Part shown: positions 51,034-60,576 of the stretch, in pieces
Numbering within the stretch: position 1 is the first letter of the stretch
Layout: each line of letters opens with the position of its first letter
From: JABWAM01 sp964653025
GTDB taxonomy: Bacteria; Verrucomicrobiota; Verrucomicrobiia; JABWAM01
Direction of reading: 5' to 3'
DNA: 64,000 bases
Assembly (NCBI GenBank): GCA_964653025.1
Contig: CAZZBZ010000002.1
Coordinates: forward strand, 1 to 64,000
Position numbers and translations under genes: made by a program
The notes under the pieces: model-generated
Databases searched by the model: none
What the model saw: the letters and a program-made list of their open reading frames with translations, nothing else
What the model was told of the DNA's origin: nothing

Positions 51034-52593
51034 TCAGTCGTACTGCACGGGCTGCCACTCGCGGCCGTCGCGGGCGAGGAGGGCGTCGGCCTCGGTGGGG
51101 CCCATGGACCCCGGCTCGTAGAGAGGGAGGGTGACACGTTTCTCGGAAGCCCAGGCGCCGCGGAGGGCGTCCACCAACCGCCAGGCGTTCTCGACCTCGT
51201 CGTGGCGGGTGAAAAGGGTGGACTCGCCGGTGAGCGCGTCCACGAGGAGCCGCTCGTAGGCTTCGGGAAGGTAGCGGGCGAAGTCCTCGCGGTAACGGAA
51301 GTTCATGTCCACGTGCTGGATCATGGGGAGGCCGGGGGACTTGGTGTTGAACTGGAGGTGGATTCCCTCGTTGGGCTGGATGCGGATGCGGAGGCGGTTG
51401 CGGTCGAGCTTCGCCCCGCAGGCGGCGGCGAAAAGGACGCTCGGGGGGCGGCGGAAGACGATGTCGATCTCGGTAAACTGACGGGTGAGCGCCTTGCCGG
51501 TGCGCAGGTAGAACGGCACGCCTGACCAGCGCCAGTTGTCCACCTCGAGCTTCCATGCGACGTAGGTCTCGGTGAGCGACGCGGGGTTCACTCGTGCCTC
51601 CTGGCGGTAGGGATGGACCGGGTGGCTGCTGATCACCCCGCCGCGGTACTGGGCGCGGACGCTGCGGGCAAGGAGGTCCTCGGGGCGCGGGGTGGGGATG
51701 GAGCGCAGGACCTTCACCTTCTCATCGTGGATCGCCTCGGCATCGAGGGAGGCGGGGGGTTCCATCGCGACGAGGCAGAAGAGCTGGAACATGTGGTTCT
51801 GGAGCATGTCCCGCGCGGCGCCCGTGGCGTCGTAGTATTCCCCGCGGGTCTCCACGCCGAGACGCTCGGCGGCGGTGATCTGGACATGATCGATGTAGCG
51901 GTGGTTCCAGAGCGGCTCGTAGATCGAGTTGCCGAAGCGGAAGTAGAGGAGGTTCTGGACCGTCTCCTTGCCGAGGTAATGGTCGATGCGGAAGAGGGTC
52001 TCTTCCGGGAAGAAGCGGTGAAGCGTGCGGTTGAGTTCGCGAGCGCTGGCGAGGTCCTCGCCGAAGGGCTTCTCGACGATGAGGCGGCGGGGGCCGGGGC
52101 CGCCCTTCCTCGGCGCGAGCCCCGCCAGGGAGAGTTGCTCGGCGACGGTCCCGAAGTAGCTCGGCGCGGTGGCGAGGTAGAAGAGGGTGCGGTCGCCGAA
52201 GCGCGACGCCTCGGGAACGGAGGCGAGGCTTTCGCGGAGGCGCGTGTAGAGGGAGGGGTCGCCGAGGTCGCCCTGCACGTAGTAGATGTGCGCGGCGAAC
52301 TTCTCCCATGCCTCGCGGCTCACGGGGCGGACATGGGGGACGTGCTCGAGCGTGGCACGCAAGTCGGTGCAGAACTCCGCGTCGGTCTTGTGGCGGCGCG
52401 CGCAACAGAGGATCGCGGAGCCCTCGGGCAGGCGACCCTGCTTGGAGAGTTGGTAGAGCGCGGGGATGATCTTGCGGTGGGTGAGGTCGCCCGTTGCCCC
52501 GAAGATCACGATCGCGGTTGGCTCCGCCTTCGGGGTGGCCGGGCCGAGGGTGCACGCGCTCGCAGGGGTCTCCGGAAGGAGCGGGGAATCCAT
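51034..52593 (-). CDS. zwf: Glucose-6-phosphate 1-dehydrogenase
   Basis: 519-residue first enzyme of the oxidative pentose phosphate pathway, making NADPH and 6-phosphogluconolactone. The coenzyme site is IVIFGATGDLTHRKIIPALY near residue 27. The active-site RIDHYLGKETVQNLLYFRFG is intact, and the substrate block VDNWRWSGVPFYLRTGKAL is present. The N-terminal 25 residues are a variable leader. The ATG at 52593 is the best start. pgl lies downstream on the same strand, separated by the MITE-like element. Confidence 0.96.
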   Translation of the reverse strand: MDSPLLPETPASACTLGPATPKAEPTAIVIFGATGDLTHRKIIPALYQLSKQGRLPEGSAILCCARRHKTDAEFCTDLRATLEHVPHVRPVSREAWEKFAAHIYYVQGDLGDPSLYTRLRESLASVPEASRFGDRTLFYLATAPSYFGTVAEQLSLAGLAPRKGGPGPRRLIVEKPFGEDLASARELNRTLHRFFPEETLFRIDHYLGKETVQNLLYFRFGNSIYEPLWNHRYIDHVQITAAERLGVETRGEYYDATGAARDMLQNHMFQLFCLVAMEPPASLDAEAIHDEKVKVLRSIPTPRPEDLLARSVRAQYRGGVISSHPVHPYRQEARVNPASLTETYVAWKLEVDNWRWSGVPFYLRTGKALTRQFTEIDIVFRRPPSVLFAAACGAKLDRNRLRIRIQPNEGIHLQFNTKSPGLPMIQHVDMNFRYREDFARYLPEAYERLLVDALTGESTLFTRHDEVENAWRLVDALRGAWASEKRVTLPLYEPGSMGPTEADALLARDGREWQPVQYD

Positions 52594-52739
52594 GACGTGG
52601 AGATTGTAGCACAGGAGGAAACGGGGCGATAAGGGGAAACCGGAACATGGGGAGGAGGGGATAGGGAGAATGAGCAATGACCAACGGACGATGGTTTCGG
52701 TTTGAAGCCCCTTCTGGGGCTGTGCGAAGGTGCGGGCGC

Positions 52740-53750
52740 ATGAGACCCGTCACTTGGGGCATCACGCTGGCGCTGGCCGGCGCGGGCTGGACTGCGCATT
52801 CCGCGCGGGCCGGCGACGGGATGTTCAACACCGTGAACGTGGGTGGCAGGAGCTACGTGAATGTCGCCGACATGGCCCGCTTCTACCGGTTCGACGGCAA
52901 ATGGAAGACGGCGGGGACGGATGTCGTTCTCCGGTCGAAGTCGCGTAATTTTCATTTCCGCGTGAACAATCGCGAGTGCTTCGTGAACGGGGTCCGGATC
53001 TGGCTGAACGATGCCCCGATCGAGGCGCGGAACAGCCTGCTTCTCAGCGAGGTGGACGTCCTCAAGACGCTCGACCCGGTTTTTCGTCCCTGGTCGGTGC
53101 GCAAGCTGGGCGTGAAGACGGTGATGCTCGATCCCGGCCATGGCGGGGAGGACCAGGGGACCACGGGCCTGCGCGGGACGCTTGAAAAGCACTACACCCT
53201 GGACCTCGCGGCCCGGGTTGAGAAGCTGCTTCGCGCCGCAGGTTTTCGGACCCTGATGACGCGACGACGGGATGCGTATGTCTCCCCCGAGGACCGTGCG
53301 GACATGGCAAACTCAAGCAACGCAGATCTCTTGGTGAGCCTGCACTTTAATTCAGCGAAACCGGCGCGCGGCCCGCGTGGGGTGGAGACCTACTGCCTGA
53401 CGCCGGCGGGATTGAGTTCCACCGGCGCCTTCACACGGCGGTTTGGATTCGGACGTTTCGCGGAGGAACCCGGCAACCGCTCCGACCGCAACAACATGCT
53501 TCTCGCTTTTCTCATCCAGCAGAATCTTGTGGACGGCATCAAGGGAGCGGAGGATCGCGGGGTGAGGCGGGCCCGCTTCCACGTGATCAAGGCGGTCGAT
53601 GTTCCCGCGGTGCTTGTTGAGGGCGGCTTCCTCTCGAACCCCGAGGAGGAGAAGCTGGCGCTTACCCCCGCCTACCGCCAGCAACTTGCCGTGGCGATCG
53701 CGAACGGGATCATCCGCTACGCCCGCGCGATGAGTTTTTCGGCGCAGTGA
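52740..53750 (+). CDS. N-acetylmuramoyl-L-alanine amidase (Amidase_3)
   Basis: 336-residue exported peptidoglycan amidase. A signal peptide (MRPVTWGITLALAGAGWTAH, cut near SARAG) precedes a strand-rich domain (about 28-115) like the copper-amine-oxidase-N or AMIN-type stalk. The Zn amidase domain follows, with zinc ligands in VMLDPGHGGEDQGTTG (His), the Glu of GTLEKHYTLDLA, VSLHFNSAKP (His) and VLVEGGFLSNPEEE (catalytic Glu). It cuts the lactyl-peptide bond during cell separation or recycling. The start at 52740 was chosen over 52677 because it places the signal peptide at the N-terminus. Divergent from zwf; a short AGCCCC/GGGGCT hairpin lies upstream. Confidence 0.9.
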   Translation: MRPVTWGITLALAGAGWTAHSARAGDGMFNTVNVGGRSYVNVADMARFYRFDGKWKTAGTDVVLRSKSRNFHFRVNNRECFVNGVRIWLNDAPIEARNSLLLSEVDVLKTLDPVFRPWSVRKLGVKTVMLDPGHGGEDQGTTGLRGTLEKHYTLDLAARVEKLLRAAGFRTLMTRRRDAYVSPEDRADMANSSNADLLVSLHFNSAKPARGPRGVETYCLTPAGLSSTGAFTRRFGFGRFAEEPGNRSDRNNMLLAFLIQQNLVDGIKGAEDRGVRRARFHVIKAVDVPAVLVEGGFLSNPEEEKLALTPAYRQQLAVAIANGIIRYARAMSFSAQ

Positions 53751-53845
53751 GGGGGAACAACGGAGCGACGAGGTGGTCAGGGGGGGCATGTTTGCCCAAT
53801 CCACCCGTTGCCACGGGCCTCCGGGGCTGCTAGAGTTCCTCACCC

Positions 53846-54175
53846 GTGAAACCGAAGCTCCAGGGCAAAGAGGTGCCGTTCGAGGATGCCATGTCCCGTC
53901 TTGAGAAGATTGTGGACGAGATGGAAACGGGCGACCTTCCGCTCGAGGAGGTCCTCCAGAAGTATGAGGAGGGCAACCGCCTCGTGAAGCTCTGTGCCGC
54001 CCGCCTGAACGAGGCCGAGAAACGCATCGAAGTTCTCATGAAGGAGAAGGACGGCTCGCTTTCCCTCAAACCTCTCGACGAGCCGGTCGACGAGGAGGAT
54101 GAGCCTGCAGCTGTCCCTCCCGCGAAAGGCCGCGTCGGCGCAAAAACCGCCGAGGGCGAAGGAGATCTTTTCTGA
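53846..54175 (+). CDS. xseB: Exodeoxyribonuclease VII small subunit
   Basis: 109-residue protein. The XseB helical hairpin is clear: VPFEDAMSRLEKIVDEMETG, LPLEEVLQKYEEGNRLVKLC and LNEAEKRIEVL. Homologues pair with XseA to degrade single-stranded DNA. About 40 extra residues of acidic/Ala-Pro tail follow the usual end. The GTG at 53846 is the start. xseA is not in the window. dxs begins 30 bases later; xseB-dxs (often with ispA) is a recurrent arrangement. Confidence 0.93.
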   Translation: MKPKLQGKEVPFEDAMSRLEKIVDEMETGDLPLEEVLQKYEEGNRLVKLCAARLNEAEKRIEVLMKEKDGSLSLKPLDEPVDEEDEPAAVPPAKGRVGAKTAEGEGDLF

Positions 54176-54205
54176 ACTGGGGGGATGCCCCGTACCGATT
54201 GAACC

Positions 54206-56128
54206 ATGCCCACGCCGATCCTTGATTCCATCCAGCAGGTTTCCGACGTCAAGAAGCTGACCATCCCGCAGATGGAACAGCTTGCGGCCGAGATCCGCGA
54301 GGAACTGGTCGAGGTCCTCTCGAAGACCGGCGGACATCTCGGTCCGAACCTCGGAGTTGTCGAGCTTACGATCGCGCTCCACCACGTCTTTGACTGCCCG
54401 AAGGACTTTTTTACCTGGGATGTCAGCCATCAGGGCTACGTCCACAAGATGCTGACCGGACGGCGCGATCTCGTTCGCCGGATGCGGCAGTTTGGGGGAG
54501 CCTGTGGTTTTTTGATGCGGGCGGAGAGCCCGTTCGACCATTTCGGTGCCGGGCATGCCGGTACCGCGCTTTCCGCGGCACTCGGCATGGCCACGGGGCG
54601 GGACCTGAAGGGCACGGACGAGAACGTGATCGCCGTGGTCGGCGACGCCGCGCTGACCTGCGGGGTGACCTACGAGGCGCTCAACAACATCGCGCACCAC
54701 ACGAAGAAGCTGATTGTCATCATCAACGATAACAAGTGGTCCATCGCGAAGAACGTGGGCGCGATCGCGAGCTACCTGAACAAGATCGTCACCAGCCCGC
54801 GCTTCACTCGCTGGCACAAGAAGACGGCGGAGCTCCTCGAGCGCTGGAACTGGAAGGAGTTTGTCCGCCTCGAGCGCAAGGCCGAGGGCGTGGCCAAGGG
54901 CCTGCTCGTCCACGCCGCCGCCCCCGGTGACGCGGGGACCCCCGCCGTGCTCTTCGAGGAGATGGGCCTGCACTACTACGGCCCCGTGAACGGCCACAAC
55001 CTGACCGAGCTCATCAACATGCTCTCTTTCGCAAAGGCGGCGGAGGGCCCCGTGGTGCTCCACGTGCTCACGGAGAAGGGGCGCGGTTTCAAGCCGGCCC
55101 TCGACAGCCCCGAGCCGTTTCACGGCTGCGGAAAATTCGATCCCGACTCGGGCGACTTTGCCAAGAGCGACGGTCCGCCGGCCTGGAACAACGTCTTCGG
55201 CAGCATTGTCACCAAGCTTGCGGATGTGGACTCGAAGCTCTGCTGTGTCACGGGGGCGATGCCCTCGGGCACCGGGCTGAACCCCTTTGCGACGGCTCAT
55301 CCGAGGCGCTTTTTCGATGTTGGGATTGCCGAGGAGCACGCCGTCCTTTTCGCCGCGGGCCTTGCCACGCAGGGCTGGCGTCCGGTCTGCGCGATCTACT
55401 CCACCTTTCTCCAGCGCGCGTACGACATGATCATCCACGATGTCGCCCTGCAGAATCTGCCGGTGATGTTCTGCATGGATCGCGCCGGCGTGGTCGAGGA
55501 CGGCCCGACCCACCACGGGATGTACGACATCGCCTACCTGCGGCCGGTTCCGAAAATCCTCCACATGCAGCCGAAGGATGAGGACGAGTTCCAGGACATG
55601 CTCTACACGATGCTCCTGCACGCGGGGCCGAGCGCGATTCGCTACCCGCGCGGTGCCGCAGCCGGCGTTCCGCGCAAGGAGCAGCCGCGCGCGCTCGAGA
55701 TTGGCAAGGCCGAGGTCATCCGTCAGGGGGATGTTTCCGATTCCCGCAAGGGGCGTCGCGCCGTTCTCTGGGGCCTGGGTAACATGCTGCGCATGGCCGA
55801 GCAGGCAGCCGTACTCCTTGAAAAACAGGGGGTCGCTTGCACCGTGGTGAACCCGCGCTTCATCAAGCCTCTCGACACGGCACTGCTGGAAGCGCAGGCG
55901 CGCGTCGCCGACGTCGTGGTCACCTTTGAGGACCACACGGTGAACAGCGGGTTTGGGAGCATGGTGGGCGAGGCGCTCGATGGGGTCGGCAGCCAACTGA
56001 CGGTGGTCAAGGTGGGATGGCCCGACCTGTTCGTCGAGCACGGGGCGATTGACCTGCTCCGGAAAAAGTACGGCGTGACCCCCGAGGCCGCCGCGGAACG
56101 GACGCTCGCGGTGTTGAGGGGGTCCTGA
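54206..56128 (+). CDS. dxs: 1-deoxy-D-xylulose-5-phosphate synthase
   Basis: 640-residue thiamine-diphosphate enzyme for the first step of the MEP isoprenoid pathway, joining pyruvate and glyceraldehyde-3-phosphate. The ThDP-contacting His 44 (SKTGGHLGPNLG), the GD-motif VVGDAALTCGVTYEALNN, and DNKWSIAKNVG are present. The catalytic Glu lies in DVGIAEEHAVLFAAGL (376), and DRAGVVEDGPTHHGMYDIAY and IRYPRG complete the family. Differences from the norm are YGPVNGH for YxGPVDGH, AEEHAV for AEQHAV, and TCG for TGG. Isoprenoid supply here would serve hopanoids (squalene-hopene cyclase at 31.2 kb). The stop is three bases before the next gene. Confidence 0.95.
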   Translation: MPTPILDSIQQVSDVKKLTIPQMEQLAAEIREELVEVLSKTGGHLGPNLGVVELTIALHHVFDCPKDFFTWDVSHQGYVHKMLTGRRDLVRRMRQFGGACGFLMRAESPFDHFGAGHAGTALSAALGMATGRDLKGTDENVIAVVGDAALTCGVTYEALNNIAHHTKKLIVIINDNKWSIAKNVGAIASYLNKIVTSPRFTRWHKKTAELLERWNWKEFVRLERKAEGVAKGLLVHAAAPGDAGTPAVLFEEMGLHYYGPVNGHNLTELINMLSFAKAAEGPVVLHVLTEKGRGFKPALDSPEPFHGCGKFDPDSGDFAKSDGPPAWNNVFGSIVTKLADVDSKLCCVTGAMPSGTGLNPFATAHPRRFFDVGIAEEHAVLFAAGLATQGWRPVCAIYSTFLQRAYDMIIHDVALQNLPVMFCMDRAGVVEDGPTHHGMYDIAYLRPVPKILHMQPKDEDEFQDMLYTMLLHAGPSAIRYPRGAAAGVPRKEQPRALEIGKAEVIRQGDVSDSRKGRRAVLWGLGNMLRMAEQAAVLLEKQGVACTVVNPRFIKPLDTALLEAQARVADVVVTFEDHTVNSGFGSMVGEALDGVGSQLTVVKVGWPDLFVEHGAIDLLRKKYGVTPEAAAERTLAVLRGS

Positions 56129-56131
56129 ACC

Positions 56132-57757
56132 GTGAACTTGGGTAAAATGGCGCTCGCCGCGCTGTTTTTTCTCGCGATGGCTGGCTCCGCGGGATCCGCC
56201 GACACGGTGACCTGCGAGCGCTCGGTCGAAGCCTTCGATCCAGCCGACCCCTCGCGACTCATTGGCCACTTCGACCCGCCGACGATCTTGGAAATCGAGG
56301 GGGTGGCGATGGAAGGTCGCATGCTCCGCGTGCTCTACAAGGGGGCGGATGGGCGCCAGGTGCGGGCCCTCTGTCGCGCAGCAGAACTTAAGGTCGAGGT
56401 GGTGGCCCCGGATACGGCGAAGGGCGACGCGCCGACGAAGGAAGGCGCTCCGTCAGGCGGAGAGGGTCCTGGTGAGGCCCCCTCCCTGAAGATGCTCCGC
56501 GAGTTCAGCTCGTCTCTCTGGGAAACCTCCCCCTCGGATTTTGCGCAGCAGCACGAGCCGTTCGGTTTCCGCTGGGTGGCCGTCGGCGAGTCGCGCGAGA
56601 TGCGCTCGGATCGCCCCCTGCGCTTCCTGGACCGTCCCGTTTACGAGACCCTTGCCCGCTTCCAAAACCAAAAACTTCAGGAGGTGAGCCTGCTCTTCTT
56701 CGGGCGGGGCGACGCGGGTCGGGAGATGGATGAGCGGGAGTTTCTGGACACGAGCAAGCAGATGGGGGAGGCGCTCGACCGTTGGACGGGCTCTCGCGGG
56801 CTGGACGCCTGGGTCCCCGTCAGCGCGACCGACACAAAGCGGCGTTCATGGTTCAGGCCCCCGTTGCGGTTGGACCTCGAGTGGTGCGTCACTCGGGGGG
56901 TGCACGAGACTCGCGGGGCCATGGAGACGCAGCGCATCTCATTTCGCACAGAGTTCATCCGCCTCGTCGCACGGCCTTTCGACGGCAAGGGGGATCCCTC
57001 GCAGCTCGTGAAACCCAACTACCAGGGCCGCGGGGTGACCGCCATCCGTCGCAGCGAGGTGAAGGAGCGCGTGAAGCGCGGCCCCGACGGCGACGTCTCT
57101 TTGGAGGGGATCCCGATGGTGGACCAGGGAATGAAGGGTTACTGCGTTTGCGCCACGGCGGAGCGCGTGATGCGCTACTACGGGATTGAGGTGGACCAGA
57201 ACGAACTGGCGAAGGCGGCCGGTGCCCTGACCATGGGAGGCACGAACTCCGACGACATGGCCAAGGCCCTCCGTCGACTCGGGGACCGTTTCTCTCTTGG
57301 GGTGACGGAGCTGATTTCCTTCGATTTTCAGAAGTTCCTGCGTGGGGTGACGGCCTACAACCAGGCGGCACGGCGAAACAAAGCCCCCGAGATCCACCTG
57401 CCGCAAAGCGGAACGATCATGATCCAGCAGGTGTACGAGGCGATGGATCCCGCGATCCTTCTCGAAGTGCGACTGAAACGGTCGAATGAGCGCACCCAGT
57501 TCCTTTACCACGTGCGGACTGCGATCGAAAAGGGGGCGCCCTTGCTTTGGAGCGTGCGGCTTGGATTGGTGACCGAGCAACCGCCACTCCCCCAGACGTC
57601 GGGCGGCCACATGCGTCTCATCATCGGCTACAACGAAAAATCGGGAGAAGTTCTCTATTCGGACTCGTGGGGCGCGGGCCACGAGATGAAGCGCATGTCG
57701 CTGGATCACGCCTTCGGCATCACCGAGGGGCTTTGCACCGTGCTCCCCGGATCCTGA
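56132..57757 (+). CDS. Exported protein with a C39-like peptidase domain
   Basis: 541-residue protein read from a GTG three bases after dxs. A signal peptide (GKMALAALFFLAMAGSAGSA) is followed by an SH3-like N-terminal segment (about 28-95), a Pro/Gly linker, a strand-rich middle region and a papain-like C39-type domain from about 325. There GIPMVDQGMKGYCVCATAER carries Q332 with candidate nucleophiles C338 and C340, and the other catalytic residues come from GGHMRLIIGYNE and VLYSDSWGAG (His then Asp). C39 enzymes cut double-Gly leaders when fused to ABC transporters, but no transporter is fused here, so a stand-alone exported protease is inferred. The target is unknown. Confidence 0.7.
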   Translation: MNLGKMALAALFFLAMAGSAGSADTVTCERSVEAFDPADPSRLIGHFDPPTILEIEGVAMEGRMLRVLYKGADGRQVRALCRAAELKVEVVAPDTAKGDAPTKEGAPSGGEGPGEAPSLKMLREFSSSLWETSPSDFAQQHEPFGFRWVAVGESREMRSDRPLRFLDRPVYETLARFQNQKLQEVSLLFFGRGDAGREMDEREFLDTSKQMGEALDRWTGSRGLDAWVPVSATDTKRRSWFRPPLRLDLEWCVTRGVHETRGAMETQRISFRTEFIRLVARPFDGKGDPSQLVKPNYQGRGVTAIRRSEVKERVKRGPDGDVSLEGIPMVDQGMKGYCVCATAERVMRYYGIEVDQNELAKAAGALTMGGTNSDDMAKALRRLGDRFSLGVTELISFDFQKFLRGVTAYNQAARRNKAPEIHLPQSGTIMIQQVYEAMDPAILLEVRLKRSNERTQFLYHVRTAIEKGAPLLWSVRLGLVTEQPPLPQTSGGHMRLIIGYNEKSGEVLYSDSWGAGHEMKRMSLDHAFGITEGLCTVLPGS

Positions 57758-57814
57758 ACACCCCGGGTTTTACCTTGCTCGGACGCCGGGTTTTGTTAGG
57801 TTCCTCGGAAGTTC

Positions 57815-59131
57815 ATGCCGACGTTCAAGTACACCGCGATGGACGCGAAGGGGGGGGAGAAGACGGGCACCCTCGACGCGGACAACCAGACGGCCGCGAT
57901 TGGCTCGCTGCGCGAGAAAGGTTTCTTCCCGACCAGCGTCTCCGAAGTCGGCGCGAAGAAGAAGGAGAAGGAATCCAAAGGCGGCTCCACCTCGATTTCG
58001 AAGAAGCCTGCCGCCTCCAAGGGGGGCGGGGGCGTGAACATCAACCTCAGTTCCCTGTGGGGTGGGAGCGGGGTGAAGGCGAAGGAGTTGGCCATTTTTA
58101 CGCGCCAGCTCGCCACCCTGGTGGATGCCGGCCTCCCGCTCCTGCGCGGGTTGACGGTGCTCCAACGCCAGGAGAAAAACCCGGTGCTCAAGAGTGTCCT
58201 CGGCGAACTCACCACTTCCGTCGAAAGCGGCTCCACTTTCTCAGAGGCGCTCTACCTGCACCCCAAGATTTTTAACAAGCTCTACATCAACATGGTGAAG
58301 GCTGGCGAGGTGGGCGGCGTTCTCGAGGTCGTCCTCAACCGCCTCTCCCAGTTCATGGAGAAGGCCGAGAAGATCAAGGGCAAGATCAAGGCCGCCTCGT
58401 TCTATCCCGCGGCCGTGCTTGTCATCGCCGTCGGCATCCTCTCATTCCTGATGATCAAGATCGTCCCCCAGTTCAAGACGATCTTTGCCGACATGCTCGG
58501 GGGCACCGAGCTGCCCGGATTCACCACCTTCGTTCTCGGGTTTAGCGAAAAGGTGAAGGACAACTTCGTGGTTGTTGGCGGCGGCCTTGCGGGTCTCGTG
58601 GTCCTTCTCAAGATGTATGGCAAGACCCAGGCGGGCGCCCTTGTCCTCGACCGCCTCACCCTCATGGCGCCCGTCATTGGCGACCTTACTCGAAAGACCT
58701 CCATCGCCCGCTTTACCCGCACCCTTGGCACCCTCATTGCCAGCGGCGTGCCCATCCTCCAAGCCCTCCAGATCGTCAAGGAGACGAGTGGCAACCGCGT
58801 GATCTCCGACGCCGTCGGTAAGGTCCACGACAGCGTCAAGGAGGGTGAGAATATTGTCCAGCCCCTCGAGGCCTCCGGCGTCTTCCCTCCCATGGTGATC
58901 AGCATGATCGACGTCGGCGAGACCACCGGTGCCCTTCCTGACATGCTCATGAAGATCGCCGATAACTACGACGATGAGGTGGATAACGCGATTACCGCCA
59001 TGATCTCGCTTCTCGAGCCGGTGATGATCGTCTTTCTCGCCCTCGTGGTCGGCAGTATCGTGATCGCCCTATTTCTGCCGCTCATCAAGATCATCACCAC
59101 CCTCGGCCAGGATAGCGGCGGCGGCGGATGA
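57815..59131 (+). CDS. Type II secretion/type IV pilus inner-membrane protein (GspF/PilC)
   Basis: 438-residue platform protein with two T2SSF repeats. The N-terminal motif FKYTAMDAKGGEKTGTLDA is family-standard. A low-complexity Lys/Gly/Ser linker (about 47-78) is longer than usual. The first helical repeat starts LAIFTRQLATLVDAGLPLLR and the second SIARFTRTLGTLIASGVPIL. Glu and Gly-rich turns GEVGGVLEVVL and DVGETTGALPDML flank membrane helices near residues 205, 255 and 405. It probably works with a secretion or pilus ATPase encoded elsewhere; no pilT, pilB or gspE is adjacent. Confidence 0.93.
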   Translation: MPTFKYTAMDAKGGEKTGTLDADNQTAAIGSLREKGFFPTSVSEVGAKKKEKESKGGSTSISKKPAASKGGGGVNINLSSLWGGSGVKAKELAIFTRQLATLVDAGLPLLRGLTVLQRQEKNPVLKSVLGELTTSVESGSTFSEALYLHPKIFNKLYINMVKAGEVGGVLEVVLNRLSQFMEKAEKIKGKIKAASFYPAAVLVIAVGILSFLMIKIVPQFKTIFADMLGGTELPGFTTFVLGFSEKVKDNFVVVGGGLAGLVVLLKMYGKTQAGALVLDRLTLMAPVIGDLTRKTSIARFTRTLGTLIASGVPILQALQIVKETSGNRVISDAVGKVHDSVKEGENIVQPLEASGVFPPMVISMIDVGETTGALPDMLMKIADNYDDEVDNAITAMISLLEPVMIVFLALVVGSIVIALFLPLIKIITTLGQDSGGGG

Positions 59132-59217
59132 GTTCGAACGGGGGGCGTTCATGCCGGGGGGGGCAGCGCGGAAACCTTCCCGTGCTTGCCCGTAAGCCCC
59201 ACGGGCACGTTGGCTTC

Positions 59218-60476
59218 ATGAAAACGAAAACCGACTCTCTCATTTCCACGAACTACGAGGCCGCGCGGGCTACCTTTGCCGCGCTCGGAGTGGACACCGG
59301 TGCCGCGCTCAAGCGCCTCGCCCGCATCCCGATCTCCCTGCACTGCTGGCAGGGGGACGACGTTGGCGGTTTTGAGGTGAGTGAGACCGGTCTCACCGGT
59401 GGGATCATGGCGACGGGGAACTATCCCGGCCGTGCGCGGACCCCTGAGGAACTTCGCGCCGACCTCGAGATGGTCTTCCGCCTCCTGCCGGGCCGCCACC
59501 GCCTCGCCCTCCACGCCCTCTACGCCGAGACGGGTGGGAAGCGTGTGGACCGCGATGCCCTCGAACCCTGCCACTTTCAGGGATGGGTGGACTGGGCGAA
59601 GAGGCAGAAGGTCGGGCTCGATTTCAACGGGACTTTTTTTTCGCACCCGAAGTCGACGGACGGCTTTACCCTCTCGCACCCTGACGAGGGCATCCGCCGC
59701 TTCTGGATCGAGCACGGGATCGTGAGCCGTAAGATCGGGGCCTTCATGGGGCGTGAGTTGGGCACTCCGTGCGTCTGCAATCTCTGGATTCCCGACGGAT
59801 TCAAGGATACCCCCGTGGACCGAAAGGCGTACCGTGAGCGGCTCCGCAAGTCCCTCGACAAGGTCTTTGCCGCCGACATGAACCCCGCGCACCTCCTCGA
59901 CGCCGTGGAGCCGAAGCTCTTCGGCATCGGCTCGGAGAGTTGCGTGATCGGCTCCCACGAGTTCTACCTCGCCTACGCGGTCGAGAACGGACTCCTCCTC
60001 ACTCTCGACACGGGGCACTACCATCCGACCGAGGTCGTCTCCGACAAACTCAGCGCGGTACTCACCTTCCTTGACGAGGTGCTCCTCCACGTCAGCCGCG
60101 GCGTGCGCTGGGACAGCGATCATGTGGTGTCGCTCAACGAGGAACTGGTCGCCCTCGCGCAGGAGATCGTGCGCAGCGGCTATCAGGATCGCGTTCACGT
60201 CGGCCTGGATTACTTCGACGCGAGCATTAACCGCGTGGCCGCCTGGGTGATCGGGGCGCGCTCGATGCTCAAGGCATTGCTCATCGCGCTCCTGGAGCCG
60301 ACAGCAAAGCTCCGCGCGCTCGAGGAGAAGGGCGACTACACCGGCCGCCTCGCGACGCTCGAGGATCTCAAGGGCCTGCCCTATGGCGCCGTGTGGGACC
60401 ACTACTGCGCCGCGTCGGGCACGCTCCCTTCGATCGAGTGGATCGACGAGGTCCGCCGCTACGAGAAGAAAGTCCT
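59218..60476 (+). CDS. rhaA: L-rhamnose isomerase (3' end lost in the gap)
   Basis: At least 419 residues, cut by the 100-N gap. Converts L-rhamnose to L-rhamnulose. Features are ISLHCWQGDDVGGFE near residue 40, GLDFNGTFFSHPKSTDGFTL, GSHEFYLAYAVENGLL, TLDTGHYHPTEVVSDKLSAV, WDSDHVVSLNEELV and VGLDYFDASINRVAAW, which supply the Mn-binding Glu/Asp/His. About 420 residues is the usual family size, so the C-terminus is almost complete. The ATG at 59218 is preceded by an 86-base gap from gspF. Confidence 0.92.
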
Positions 60477-60576
60477 NNNNNNNNNNNNNNNNNNNNNNNN
60501 NNNNNNNNNNNNNNNNNNNNNNNNNNNNNNNNNNNNNNNNNNNNNNNNNNNNNNNNNNNNNNNNNNNNNNNNNNNN
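60477..60576. other. Scaffold gap of 100 N
   Basis: Exactly 100 undetermined bases, the usual placeholder length. It splits rhaA from the following ThuA gene. Real distance and content are unknown. Confidence 0.99.
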
